A DNA stretch of 64,000 nucleotides from Cololabis saira (taxonomy: Eukaryota; Chordata; Actinopteri; Beloniformes; Belonidae): positions 7,961,369 through 8,025,368 of the forward strand of contig NC_084597.1 of the NCBI RefSeq assembly GCF_033807715.1, in the 5' to 3' direction. The stretch's first letter is position 1, and each line of letters starts with the position of its first letter. The notes beneath the pieces were generated by a model. It saw only the letters and a list, made by a program, of their open reading frames with translations. It did no database searches and was not told where the DNA came from. Shown piece by piece: positions 23,378-34,824 of this stretch. Position numbers and translations under genes: made by a program.

Positions 23378-24120
23378 TAGGCCTGTGTTGAGAAAAAAAA
23401 TAAATAAATAAATTTTCCGATTCTAAATAGATTCTCATATTAATTCCTAAAAATCAATCCGTATGTCTAAAGATCGATTTTTTTTTCATCATTACATTAC
23501 AACTTTTGGTATTTTGTTGTTAATGCCCAAAAAAGGAATATTTTGTTGGACACGAGAATAACTGGTGCCATGTTTTTGCCTTTAAATATGTTTAAAAAGG
23601 TATGAAAACATTAAGTTTTCAATTGTAATTGCATAAATTGTCTATATTTCATGACTTTATATACTGTCTTGGGGTCACATTTGCATAAAATGCTAAAAAC
23701 CGAATTCTCAAAAATTAAAAACCGAAATAGACCGAAAATGGAAAAAATTAAAACAGAACGTGGCAAAAAATAAAAACGATTTCATCCGTCTCTGTTTCCT
23801 CCCTGGATCTGTTTGGTAATTCTGCCCCACGATGTTTCTGAAAGCAGTTCTATCAGCATTCTGGGAGCTGATTGGTCCTTACAGCATCATTAGCTGCAAT
23901 ACTTGCTGTTGAATCTCAATATAATACTAGGATTAATATGTTGCATAACTAGAGTCATATAATTTATGCAACAGCTCCAAAAACTGTTTTAATAACAACA
24001 ACCCAAATCAATATCGGAATTAAATCAAATCGGATCGAATCAAATCTCGATAATGGATTCTGAATCTTAAGAATCGTAATCGAATTCGATTCTTGACATT
24101 TGAATCGATCCCCAGCCCCA
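23378..24120 (+). mobile_element. hAT MITE family E, copy 1
   Basis: It starts TAGGCCTGTGTTGAG and ends TCGATCCCCAGCCCCA, flanked by perfect GTATAGAC (23370-23377, 24121-24128). ATCGATTC-type words form the subterminal regions. The interior, for example CCTCCCTGGATCTGTTTGG, is shared with copy 2 at 27934. Confidence 0.9.
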
Positions 24121-24128
24121 GTATAGAC

Positions 24129-25066
24129 AGATCAAATGTGCAGCAATTAGCCTTGATTCTGTGCAAACATAAAACAAAAGCATTGCAACTAAAAAAAAAT
24201 GAAAGAAGCTTCAAATCACAGAATGTGGCAAAAGGAAAGGATCAGCGAAACAGAAAATCAATCGCTTCAGAAATCAAATCAGAGCACGCCAGTCCCGGCA
24301 TGCCCGGCGTGAAGAAGGGGACAAAAACAAGGAAAGCTCCGAGGTGGTTACGGGCGGGCGGGGGCTGGATAAGCATGCAGCATTCGTGTCGAGGCTTGCA
24401 GACCCCCGAGCAGCTCGGTATCAGCTGCACAGCAAACAGGGAGGCAGGCGGGAGAGGAGGAGGAGGGAGAGGAGTAGAGTTTCTGACCTGTGGCTCTTAA
24501 AAGATGCGACGCTCTTCCTCTGGAGAGAATTATAATATCCTCAGGCTAGGGAGGGGGAAGAAGACAGAAAGATCAGACAAGACATTTACGTGGCGTGGGT
24601 GAGGTGTCGGCCTACGAGGAGAAGAAGGCTGTATGTGAGGTTAGTCGTCAGACCATGGTGGAGAAAATGAATCGTTAAAGACACATGTAGCACATTAAAA
24701 ACAATTAAATAATGTTAAACATTGAGGTATATCACTTACGCATCCATCCAAACACACAATCATTCTGGGGAGGACGAAACAATTCTACTATGACATAAAT
24801 ACGACAAAAAGATAAGAGTTAAACCACCAAGGTTGTGGCAACATATAACTATACACACCAGGTAATGTTTGTTTGTCCACAAGAATGTTTCGGGATTTAT
24901 TCTGTTTTTTCTCCCTTTGAGTTCAAAATAGCATTTTACAACTTTAAGATTAAAATAACTATAAGACTAATAATGTTAAGACTAATTAAGTGGTCAATCG
25001 CCCATCACAATTAATTGAGAGAATTTGCTTTGCTTTTGTTTGCAAGATTTGATGAAAAAAGTCTGC
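24129..25066. other. unique stretch with GC- and purine-rich block
   Basis: 24280-24500 is unusually G-rich for this window (GCGGGCGGGGGCTGG, then GAGGAGGAGGGAGAGGAG). No splice pair or conserved domain supports an exon. It could be a regulatory element or just compositional drift. Confidence 0.3.
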
Positions 25067-25074
25067 GTAACAAG

Positions 25075-26931
25075 TAGGAATGGGCGATATTTTACTGTTC
25101 ACGATAAACCGTCAAAAAAATTCCCCACGGTAAGAATTTGTATCTCACGGTAAAAATGATAAATTCCCGTTGATGACGTTTTTGTGTAAAAATGATTTAT
25201 GGTTCTGTGTTAAATCCACGCACAACGTACAGGAAGGAAGGAAGGAAGGAAGGAAGGAAGGAAGGAAGGAAGGAAGGGAGGGAGGGAGGGAGGAAGGAAG
25301 GAAGGAAGGGAGAAAAGAGGAAGGAAAGAAGGAAGGAGAGAGCAGGAGGAAAGAAGGAAGGAAGGAAGGAAGAAAAGAGGAAGGAAAGAAGGAAGGAAGG
25401 AAGGAAGGAAGGAAGAAAACAAGGAGGGAAGGAAGGAAGGGAGAAAACAAGGAAGGAAGGAAGGAAGGAAGGAAGGAAGGAAGGAAGGAAGGAAGGAAGG
25501 AAGGAAGGAAGGAAGGAAGGAAGGAAGGAAGGGAGAAAACAAGGAGGGAAGGAAGGAAGGAAGGAAGGAAGGAAGGAAGGAAGGAAGGGAGAAAACAAGG
25601 AAGGAAGGAAGGAAGGAAGGAAGGGAGGGAGGGAGGGAGAAAACAAGGAAGGAAGGAAGGGAGGGAGAAAACAAGGAGGGAAGGAAGGAAGGAAGGAAGG
25701 AAGGAAGGAAGGAAGGAAGGAAGGAAGGAAGGAAGGAAGGAAGGAAGGAAGGAAGGAAGGAAGAAAACAAGGAGGGAAGGAAGGAAGGAAGGAAGGGAGA
25801 AAACAAGGAGGGAAGGAAGGAAGGAAGGAAACAAGGAAGGAAGGAAGGAAGGAAGGAAGGAAGGGAGGGAGAAAACAAGGAAGGAAGGAAGGAAGGGAGG
25901 AAGGAAGGGAGGGAGAAAACAAGGAAGGAAGGAAGGAAGGAAGGAAGGAAGGAAGGAAGGAAGGAAGGGAGAAAACAAGGAAGGAAGGAAGGGAGGAAGG
26001 AAGGGAGAAAACAAGGAAGGAAGGAAGGGAGGGAGAAAACAAGGAAGGAAGGGAGAAAACAAGGAAGGAAGGAAGAAAGGAAGGAAGGGAGAAAACAAGG
26101 AAGGAAGGAAGGAAGGAAGGAAGGAAGGAAGGAAGGGAGAAAACAAGGAAGGAAGGAAGGAAGGAAGGAAGGAAACAAGGAAGGAAGGGAGGGAGAAAAC
26201 AAGGAAGGAAGGGAGGGAGAAAACAAGGAAGGAAGGAAGGAAGGGAGAAAACAAGGAAGGAAGGGAGGGAGAAAACAAGGAAGGAAGGAAGGAAGGAAGG
26301 AAGGAAGGAAGGAAGGAAGGGAGGGAGAAAACAAGGAAGGAAGGAAGGAAGGAAGGAAGGAAGGGAGAAAACAAGGAAGGAAGGAAGGAAGGAAGGAAGG
26401 AAGGAAGGGAGGAAGGAAGGGAGAAAACAAGGAAGGAAGGAAGGGAGGGAGAAAACAAGGAAGGAAGGGAGAAAACAAGGAAGGAAGGAAGAAAGGAAGG
26501 AAGGGAGAAAACAAGGAAGGAAGGAAGGAAGGAAGGAAGGAAGGGAGAAAACAAGGAAGGAAGGAAGGAAGGAAGGAAACAAGGAAGGAAGGGAGGGAGA
26601 AAACAAGGAAGGACGGGAGGGAGAAAACAAGGAAGGAAGGAAGGAAGGGAGAAAACAAGGAAGGAAGGGAGGGAGAAAACAAGGAAGGAAGGAAGGAAGG
26701 AAGGAAGGAAGGAAGGAAGGAAGGAAGGAAGGAAGGAAGGAAGGAAGGAAGGAAGGAAGGAAGGAAGGAAGGAAGGAAGGAAGGAGGCTCCAAAGACTGA
26801 ATGTGGTGATAGATTTATAGTTACAAAGATGGAGTTGAATTGGTATTTTTTTTATCGTCATTTTTATTGTTATCGGGATAAATGCCAGAAATTATCGTGA
26901 TACATTTTTTAGTCCATACCGCCCATCCCTA
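25075..26931 (-). mobile_element. family A copy A4 with AAGG array
   Basis: It reads in reverse, with perfect flanks GTAACAAG (25067-25074, 26932-26939). From the left come the A terminus, the direct-repeat word, a Harbinger-like end (GATTTATGGTTCTGTGTTAA), and then a purine-rich array at 25228-26784 of AAGG units with GGGAGAAAACAAGG spacers. The opposite end is GGCTCCAAAGACTGAATGTG plus the second terminus. Frames over 500 codons here are repeat translations on both strands. Confidence 0.92.
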
Positions 26932-26939
26932 GTAACAAG

Positions 26940-27925
26940 TGACAGGAAAGCTTTGCCTCAGATGCTCCTGGACATCACAGGGAAACTCAGTGATGCTGGA
27001 GGATAAATCCATGATGCACCAGCCCATAATTTCCAGGACAGACATTTTCTTGGTCGTATTCCTGACTGGCTTCGTCTTGGATCCTGAGGGTTCTTCCACT
27101 TCGGTTTATGGGTTGCGACTGTTGACCCAAACTATCCAAAACCACCCCTGCTGGTCGACCAATCGGATGTTTATGCAGGTTAGAGCTCTAATTTCAAGTT
27201 ACAACCTTGTGGTCAGGATAAGATTCAATTGCAGGATAAGCAGCAAAATCTTAAATCACTTTGTACTATTTTTTGGGGGCTAAGAGTGGATGATTTCTTT
27301 TGCTGCACCACACGTTCACAGGATCAACTAAAACCCAAACTGCTCCAACTTTCTCAAAAGAGTCTTTTGATTTAAAGACACGTCAATCTTAAACCAGATC
27401 ACTAAACTAAAAGAGAACTAAAAACTGCCAAGAAAAAGTCTTAAGTCAGCTTCCATTTTTGAAGTGAGACGAGGTCAAGTTTAAAGTCAGAGGAGGAACG
27501 GTGGAAATGTTTTTATCGTGACTGTAACAGATGGTTGGCGCTGCATTCACAGCTCTCTCCAGTCTGTTTCTTTGCACTGCTTCCCTGAGCAAAATGAAAA
27601 CCCCACATCAAGGCTGAATGGATTCTCCCAGCACTGCTTCATTCCCACTTTTCTACAATCCAACACTGTTAAAGGCTTACATATTTACTTTGTACCGACT
27701 CCTGTTTGGTTTCTCGTGCTTCTACTTGATCTGTTTAAAATGAGAATCAATTCCCTACTACAACGGGCATGTCAATGATTTACATTTATCTGTAAATAAG
27801 TAACAAAACAAGAAAACAGACCAAAACAAAAAGTATATAGTCCTGAACGACCTGAATAAGCAAAGTGAACACTTTAAAGTGATTTCACGCACAAAAAAAA
27901 GGGAAAAATTGTCCGATTAGCAACA
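26940..27925. other. unique non-coding stretch
   Basis: About 990 bases. A 114-codon frame at 26939-27283 overlaps the target duplication and has no recognised domain. No repeat termini were seen. Confidence 0.35.
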
Positions 27926-27933
27926 CATTAGAC

Positions 27934-28681
27934 TAGGCCTGTGTTGAAAGAATCGATTTCACAATTTTAAATCGATTCTCATATTAATTCCTAAAAATCG
28001 ATTCATATGTCTAAAGATCTTTTTTTTTTTTTTATTTTATTTATTTATGTATATATTTTTTTTCATCATTACATTACAACTTTTAGTAATTTTTTTGTTT
28101 ATCCCTAAAAAAGGAAGCTTTTGTTGGACACGAGAATAATTGGTGCCATGTTTTTGCCTTTAAATATGTTTAAAGGTATGAAAACATTAAAGTGTTAGGT
28201 TATAATTGCATAAATTGTCTATATTTCATTACTTTATATACTGTCTTGGGGTTACATTTGCAAAAAATGCTAAAAACCAAATGCTCAAAAATTAAAAACC
28301 AAAATAGACCGAAAATGGAACAAATAAAAACGGAATGTGGGAAAAAATAAAAGCGATTTCATCCGTCTCTGTTTCCTCCCTGGATCTGTTTGGTAATTCT
28401 GACCCAAGATGTTTCTGAAAGCAGTTCTATCAGCATTCTGGGAGCTGATTGGTCCTTACAGCATCATTAGCTGCAATACTTGCTGTTTAATCTCAATATA
28501 ATACTAGTAGTAATATTTTGCATAACTACAGTCATAAAATTCATGCAACATCTCAAAAAACTGTTTTAATAACACTAACCCAAATCAAAATCGGAATTGA
28601 ATCGAATCAAATCTTGATAATCGATTCTGAATCTTAAGAATCGGAATCGAATCTTGACATTTGAATCGATCCCCAGCCCTA
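27934..28681 (+). mobile_element. hAT MITE family E, copy 2
   Basis: TAGGCCTGTGTTGAAAG to TCGATCCCCAGCCCTA with perfect CATTAGAC flanks (27926-27933, 28682-28689). It is nearly colinear with copy 1. Confidence 0.9.
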
Positions 28682-28689
28682 CATTAGAC

Positions 28690-29241
28690 CAAGGTAGTTT
28701 GTACCTTTAGCAGAAATAACTTGAAGTTATTATTTATATATATCATCAGTCTCTGGCATCATTGTGTGATAAATTTAACCCACTTTTCTTTGGAAAATTG
28801 ACTTATGGAGGTTTTTTCGTCAGTGTGGATATATACGTCATCCGAGGTTCCACTTGCTCAATTTTAAAATTTGGAAAGAACCCAGTGATTTGTGTTCTGA
28901 TATGTAAAACCTTGGTCCAAAGAGGCGTGTGCTTTTCTTTTTAATGTGGCTTTACATAATCCAGACACGTTGACAGAGGTCACTCAAATCGACCCACATT
29001 TGCTCGCATTAGTTTGGTAGGATGAGCAACTGTAATGCAGTCCTCCCACCAACCTTTCATGGTAAAATAAATAAATAATAATCAGATTATGCTAAAACAG
29101 ATAATGCACACCAATCTACCAACACTGTGTTTTGTTGAAGCTGAAAAAGAAAGAACTTAGATGTGCGTAAACATTGATTTGCTAATAGTTATTACCCAAC
29201 CATGGCATATTCTTTGTGATCAATTTCATTATTTAAAGGGC
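28690..29241. other. unique non-coding stretch
   Basis: Nothing supportable was seen in these 550 bases. Confidence 0.35.
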
Positions 29242-29249
29242 CTCTAAAG

Positions 29250-29907
29250 TAGGCCTATGTTGAAAAAAAACGATTTTCTGATTCAAAATCGATTCTCATA
29301 TTAATTCCTAAAAATCGATTTGTATGTCTAAAGATCGATTTTTTTTATTATTATTTTTTTTATTATTATTTTTTTTTTTTCATCATTACATTTTTGCCTG
29401 GTGAACTTTAATCCCAGTAGTTTTGAAAACTCCTGAACTAAATGAACTTTTCTTTAGAGAAAATGCTGGACATTTCAGCTTAAATCTCTAAATGTTATAT
29501 TAGTTCAATGAAGTTCATATTATCTATATTTACTAGAGCTTGTTTGGTTTCTCTGTTATCGGACACAGTTTGTCATGAAATACCTGAAAAATGCCGGTGC
29601 TTCATGTCCAGCTGTGTCTGGTGACAGAATAAATCAGACAAGCTAAAATAATTTATTTACTGCTTGAGCTGTTGCAATTTCTTTCTTTTTTTGCACTTTA
29701 AATGGATATTGAAATGCCTATTTGAGTTATTTGTTTCTTAGTTATTTCACAATAATTATTGTGAAATTATTATTTCAATAGTTATTTTACAGTCATATAA
29801 TCCAGGCAACACTAACCCAAATCAATATCGAATCAAATGGTGATAATTGATTCTGAATCTTAAGAATCGGAATCGATTCTTGACATTTGAATCGATACCC
29901 AGCTCTA
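29250..29907 (+). mobile_element. hAT MITE family E, copy 3 (variant interior)
   Basis: TAGGCCTATGTTGAA to TCGATACCCAGCTCTA with perfect CTCTAAAG flanks (29242-29249, 29908-29915). The ends match copies 1 and 2, but the interior from about 29390 to 29780 is different sequence. The element was therefore rebuilt by internal replacement while keeping its termini. Confidence 0.88.
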
Positions 29908-29915
29908 CTCTAAAG

Positions 29916-30617
29916 ATAATTCCTTGCATCGAGGTCAAGAGGCACCATTGCATTGTGTCCTAGAGTGCTTTTCCACATCACCTGTGTTTTCCCACCCTTT
30001 CTGCCACTCCTTCATTTCGCAACAACCAAGTACGTCATCAACAGACACGGCGCATGAAATCTCCGACAGCGTCAATGGAGCTCTTAAGAGTAAATGACAG
30101 ACGCATTTGATTGATTATCTGTAGGCCAAAGGGTGCATCCCCCTCTACATCTTTAGGAAGCACTTCTGACTGGGCTTTCCTCGGCTCTGACAAAACCCTG
30201 ACAGCTGAGACGGAGTTTTAACAGCGCGGCCTCCAATCCCAATGACAGCTCGCCGTCACACGGCTCAATTCAGGAGCGCTGGGGCCCAAACCACGCCCTG
30301 GGTGACACGGCGGTCTGGAGAGGTGACGGAGAGGAAATGGAGACGTCATGTGTCTGAGATTATTTAATTGATGAGTGGACTTGAATGAGGACGAGGAAAA
30401 GCCTTTTTCATAGCTCGTCAATACGTTTATCAATGGCCTTAATTCAGAAACTTGGTCAATAGGACTCATACCAACAGGAAGTGGTATTGAACTCACTCCG
30501 CCGTGACACCACATTGTCTTCTAAGCTAATGAATAGTCCCAGCTTCTGTTCATGTATTATCCAGAGCAAGGTTCTGCTTTTTGGACTGGATGGTCGTCTG
30601 GGAGACGATTTAAACCA
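29916..30617. other. unique non-coding stretch
   Basis: Mixed composition. A 98-codon minus-strand frame at 30218-30514 shows no domain. No repeat ends were seen. Confidence 0.35.
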
Positions 30618-30625
30618 ATATCTTG

Positions 30626-31891
30626 TAGGGCTGTGCGATTAATCGATTTTAAATCTAAATCGGATTTATTAATCAAGACGATGTTAAAAAAAGGAAAATC
30701 GGAAAATGGATTTTCCTTTTTTGCAGCTGGCTGCATTACAGACAGAGCTCGTCTAGTCATCTTTGTTTGGTCAAGAAAATTGTAAATGTTGTCACTTTAC
30801 TAGGGTTGCAAAATTCCGGGAATTTTCAAAGTTGGAAACTTTCCATGGGAATTAACGGGAATATATGGGAATTAACGGGAATAAATAAGAAATTTACAGA
30901 ATTGAAGGTTGGCCCTTAACAGGGAACTTAAATATAGTTGGGGGAAATATATTGTAGCATAGTCTAGGCTAAAACAACCAGATTTAATGCAAGTACACTC
31001 CTCAATCACATGCACACAGCACATTGCTTACTGCAGGGCTATTGAGGCCACGCCCCCTACATGCACTGTGCATTCCTCCATCACATGCACAGGTGATTTC
31101 TTGAAGCCTGGAGGCCACACATTTGAGCTCAAAGCACAAGACTATTGAAGCCACACATTTGAGCCCACGGACTATATAAAGTCAAGTAAGTTTTGATAAT
31201 ATTATGGGGTAAATATATTTGATCTATAATGGTATTAATGTTTAACTTGCAAATATTAAATAAAAATGTATTAACACAGTAGCTAGCTAGCTGGTAAGTT
31301 AGGTGCTAAATGAAAGCTATTTTTCATTTCATTGACCATTTAAGAGGCTAGCTTATTATGGTGGTAGCTACCTCAAATTTGATGCTGTTTTTTCTGACTC
31401 CAGCAAGATGGTTTTCTGTAACCATTGGACCATGGATATCTGCTTATGACAAAATAAAAATTTACATTTATGTTTGGATATGATACAGTGTGTTTAAATT
31501 ACCCCCAATTTCCAGGTAATTCCCATAAATTCCCAATAATTCCCATTAATTCCCATAATTCCCATGGAAAGTTTCCAATTTAGAATATTTCCAAAATTCC
31601 CCAGCTTAACTTCCCATGGAAAGTTTCCGGAAATTTACCGGAAATTTTCCACCCCTTTGCAACCCTACACTTTACTAAACTCAAGGAGGATTTACAGTAT
31701 CTTTCAATTGCACTTCATTCCCAATAGGGAAATTTGTTTGCCATTTTTCTTTAAAAATAAAGATAAAATATTTGAAAAAATTTATTCCATTGTCTTTTGT
31801 AGTTTTACCAAAAAAATTGAAAATCGGGTTTTCAGAGAAAAAAAAAAAAAAAAATCGGGATTTTATTTTTGTCCAAAATCGCCCAGCCCGA
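30626..31891 (+). mobile_element. hAT element family C, copy 1, split by element D
   Basis: It begins TAGGGCTGTGCGATTAATCG and ends AAATCGCCCAGCCCGA, flanked by perfect ATATCTTG (30618-30625, 31892-31899). The terminal base pair has mutated (CCCGA instead of CCCTA). About 390 bases remain after removing nested element D. Confidence 0.88.
30801..31667. mobile_element. hAT-type element D nested in C1
   Basis: Ends TAGGGTTGCAAAATTCC and TTTGCAACCCTA have perfect CACTTTAC duplications (30793-30800, 31668-31675). The subterminal arms are rich in GGGAATT and AATTCCC words that can pair over about 150 bases. It is 867 bases and non-coding. Confidence 0.9.
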
Positions 31892-31899
31892 ATATCTTG

Positions 31900-32537
31900 C
31901 TTTCATCATGTTGAAAGCTTCGGACAAATTATTTAAATATAAAATAATATTCTGCTTTGATTTATGCATAATTTCTAACACATTACAGGCCTGAACTGTT
32001 GGCGCTAACAAAATTAAGTTAAACACGCACAATAGAAGTGGTTTGAATCTGGCAACGATCCACGGAAATGTAAAACAGCTCTCCAGAGAAACAGACTTCA
32101 TCTTTATTTTGATTCAACAGTCAAGCAAAATTTGAATCAACCATTTTTCCATCGACCAGTCGTCATCAGAAGTCGGCCTGTGGGCAACGCGACACGTGGC
32201 TGTAGTAAACAGCCGACACCAACAATAACAGAATTGAGGAAGAAGATAAACAAATCTGTGGTAGGAAAATTTAGATCACGCCACGGTGCATAGTTCTGCT
32301 AAAAGTCGGCACTTTGCATGTGGACAACACGTTATAACATTTTACTGCCACTTGGGAAGAGTCTCAAGAATTTGTGGAACAATATGAAGTGTGGGCTCCT
32401 CTTGTTTCTGTGGTTAAACTCCACATGGGTCCAGGATAAAAGACTGGAACTGTAACAGGACGGGTTGTTTTAAACATTTTATCCCAGTGTGGTGTCATCC
32501 ACTGCTTTTGCCATTTGCCAATCAGCAATAAATACTA
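31900..32537. other. unique non-coding stretch
   Basis: No repeat ends or exon signals were seen. Confidence 0.35.
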
Positions 32538-32545
32538 CTACTGCT

Positions 32546-32950
32546 TAGGGCTGTTCTATTAATCGATTTTAAATCGTAATCGCGATTATGTAATTAGAAC
32601 GATGTTAAAACGTGAAAATCGTAAAATCGATTTTTCACTTTTTTTTTTTTTTTTTTTTAATTGGAAATATAACTTACTGTATGTTTGCAAGTGCTGATTT
32701 GCTGATTTTTTTTTTCAGAGATAAAACTTTATATTTTATTATATTTTTTAAAACTTTTTTTCAACTTATTTTACAGAGTTTTGCACTTTATTCATTCATT
32801 TTGGGGCAAATGTTCAATAAAAAAACAGCATATTTGAAATCATTTCTTTGCCTTTTGTCAATTCGCAAAATAATCGTAATCGTAATCGAAAATCGGATTT
32901 TGAGAGAAGAAAATCGAGATTTTATTTTTGGGCAAAATCGAACAGCCCTA
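32546..32950 (+). mobile_element. hAT element family C, copy 2 (short)
   Basis: TAGGGCTGTTCTATTAATCG to ATCGAACAGCCCTA, flanked by CTACTGCT on both sides (32538-32545, 32951-32958). Compared with copy 3 it lacks about 300 bases after the T run and a 35-base piece further right, so it is a deletion derivative. Confidence 0.9.
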
Positions 32951-32958
32951 CTACTGCT

Positions 32959-33711
32959 TAGGGCTGTTCCATTAATCGATTTTAAATCGTAATCGCGATT
33001 ATGTAATTAGAACGATGTTAAAACGTGAAAATCATAAAATCTATTTTTAATTTTTTTTTTTTTTTTTATACCTTGTCTGCACACATATTAATGATTGATA
33101 CCATATTAATGATTGATGGAAATACCTCTCAATACCTGCGACAAGTGCCCCATGGGAGAGGCTCTTTAGTGTAGGAGGGGGTGGTGATATACTAACATGC
33201 CACCGGGCATCCCTCAAGCCAGATGCCGTAGACCGGCTCGTGTTCCTTGCAAAAAACTTACAAATGTGAATATCAAATGTAATGACTGACATTACACACC
33301 TCTACCTCCTTCATGGGTTGCATTATTATTTAGCATGCAAAGACCCAGTTTAGTTTAATTAGAAAATGTCTTGTTTTATTTAATAGGAAATATAACTTAC
33401 TGTATGTTTGCAAGTGCTGATTTGCTGATTTTTTTTTTTCAGAGATAAAACTTTATATTTTATTATATTTTTTAACTTTTTTTCAACTTATTTTACAGAG
33501 TTTTGCACTTTATTCATTCATTTTTGGTTTAATAAGAGCAAAGTTTGCACTTAAAGCCTAATGGGGCAAATGTTCAATAAAAAAACAGCATATTTGAAAT
33601 CATTTCTTTGCCTTTTGTCAATTCACAAAATAATCGTAATCGAAAATCGGATTTTGAGAGAAAAAAAAAAAAAATCGAGATTTTATTTTTGGGCAAAATC
33701 AAACAGCCCTA
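32959..33711 (+). mobile_element. hAT element family C, copy 3 (longer)
   Basis: It starts TAGGGCTGTTCCATTAATCG immediately after the duplication that ends copy 2 and finishes ATCAAACAGCCCTA. Its right flank CTACTACT differs by one base from CTACTGCT. It carries internal sequence missing from copy 2 (about 33070-33360). Confidence 0.88.
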
Positions 33712-34824
33712 CTACTACTACTGTCATTTAGCAGACGCTTTTATCCAAAGCGACTTACATCTGAGAGAACACCACAAACAAGAAATCACATATCAAGTCC
33801 AGCATGGATAAGTGCTGGTCAGACTAGGGCTGGGCGATATATCCAGATTTTAATATATATTGATATATTTTCAAACACGATATGGTACGAGACAATATCG
33901 ATTTAAAAAAAAAATATATGATTTTGATATAGCTTATTTTGTGACAAATTGACTTGAATGTTTTATTTGAGATTTGCAAAAATGTTTTGTTATTTGCACA
34001 ACTGTCAACCTCAGTGGAAAAGTCTGCCTGTTACTGTCTACATTGTATTAATTGCACAGTGTATTTTAATTTAATTGTTATGCAGGAAAGGGATATTTGT
34101 TTTATTTTATTCAAGAAGCATTTTTATTCTATATATCAGGCAGTTTAATTTTATTTCATTTGTTTTATACATTTTGATATTGTGCAGAACTCGTCACACA
34201 GGAACCTGTGTGACATTTGGCACGAGGCTTTTTATTAAAACTGACTGTTTTTTTAAGGGTTTGCCTCAGAAAAAAATGAAGCTAACAGAGAAGCTATGCT
34301 ATAATGCTTTGGGGGAAACCCCAATTATGGCACAGAAAAAATATAGATATATATCCAGTATCGCCATTCAGCTACAAAATATCAAGATATGATTTTTGGT
34401 CCATATCGCCCAGCCCTAGGTCAGACTGCTGAGAGTCCAGTTGGACACAGGTGCTGCCATGGTAATGGCGGGGGGGTTCCCTCCCCGTCCAACCCAACAG
34501 TCCCTTTATATAAGAAAGCTACGTCTAAAAAGACACCATCATAAGATCATCTTGTCATAAGTGCCTGCAGCTTCCTCAGTGCTGAGTCCTGCAAACAGCT
34601 GGATCTTGGAACTAGTTCTGACGAGCAGAGAAGTTGAGTCTTTATCTTACTCTTTAAAGTAGGTCCAGACCTGCAGATCAGACAGAGTTTGGAAGGTCGT
34701 TCCACCATGGAGGAACAATGGAGGATGGTTATAGAGGAGAAGAGATGGAAAAGGACATCATGAGGACACGTCCCACCCAGCTGTTCTCAGGAACACGCTA
34801 AAGTAACTACCACTACTCTGAAAC
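33712..34824. repeat. probable older teleost repeat interrupted by family B copy 2
   Basis: The segment CATTTAGCAGACGCTTTTAT, followed by CCAAAGCGACTTACA, is a motif I recognise as dispersed through many teleost genomes. The piece AAGGTCGTTCCACCATGGAG on the far side of the B insertion looks like part of the same class of repeat. Limits are uncertain, and no coding potential was recognised. Confidence 0.45.
33825..34418 (+). mobile_element. hAT MITE family B, copy 2
   Basis: TAGGGCTGGGCGATAT to ATATCGCCCAGCCCTA with perfect GGTCAGAC flanks (33817-33824, 34419-34426). The interior matches copy 1 with small deletions. Confidence 0.92.

Noticed and set aside
25145..26900. Open frames over 500 codons of Lys-Glu-Gly-Arg or Phe-Leu-Pro-Ser repeats
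   Set aside because: They are open on both strands and in several frames because the AAGG array has no stop codons. They are repeat translations, not genes. The same applies at 8131-8915, 12836-14254, 16904-17095, 42955-44832, 45618-47116, 47674-48528, 53296-53982 and 57011-57345.
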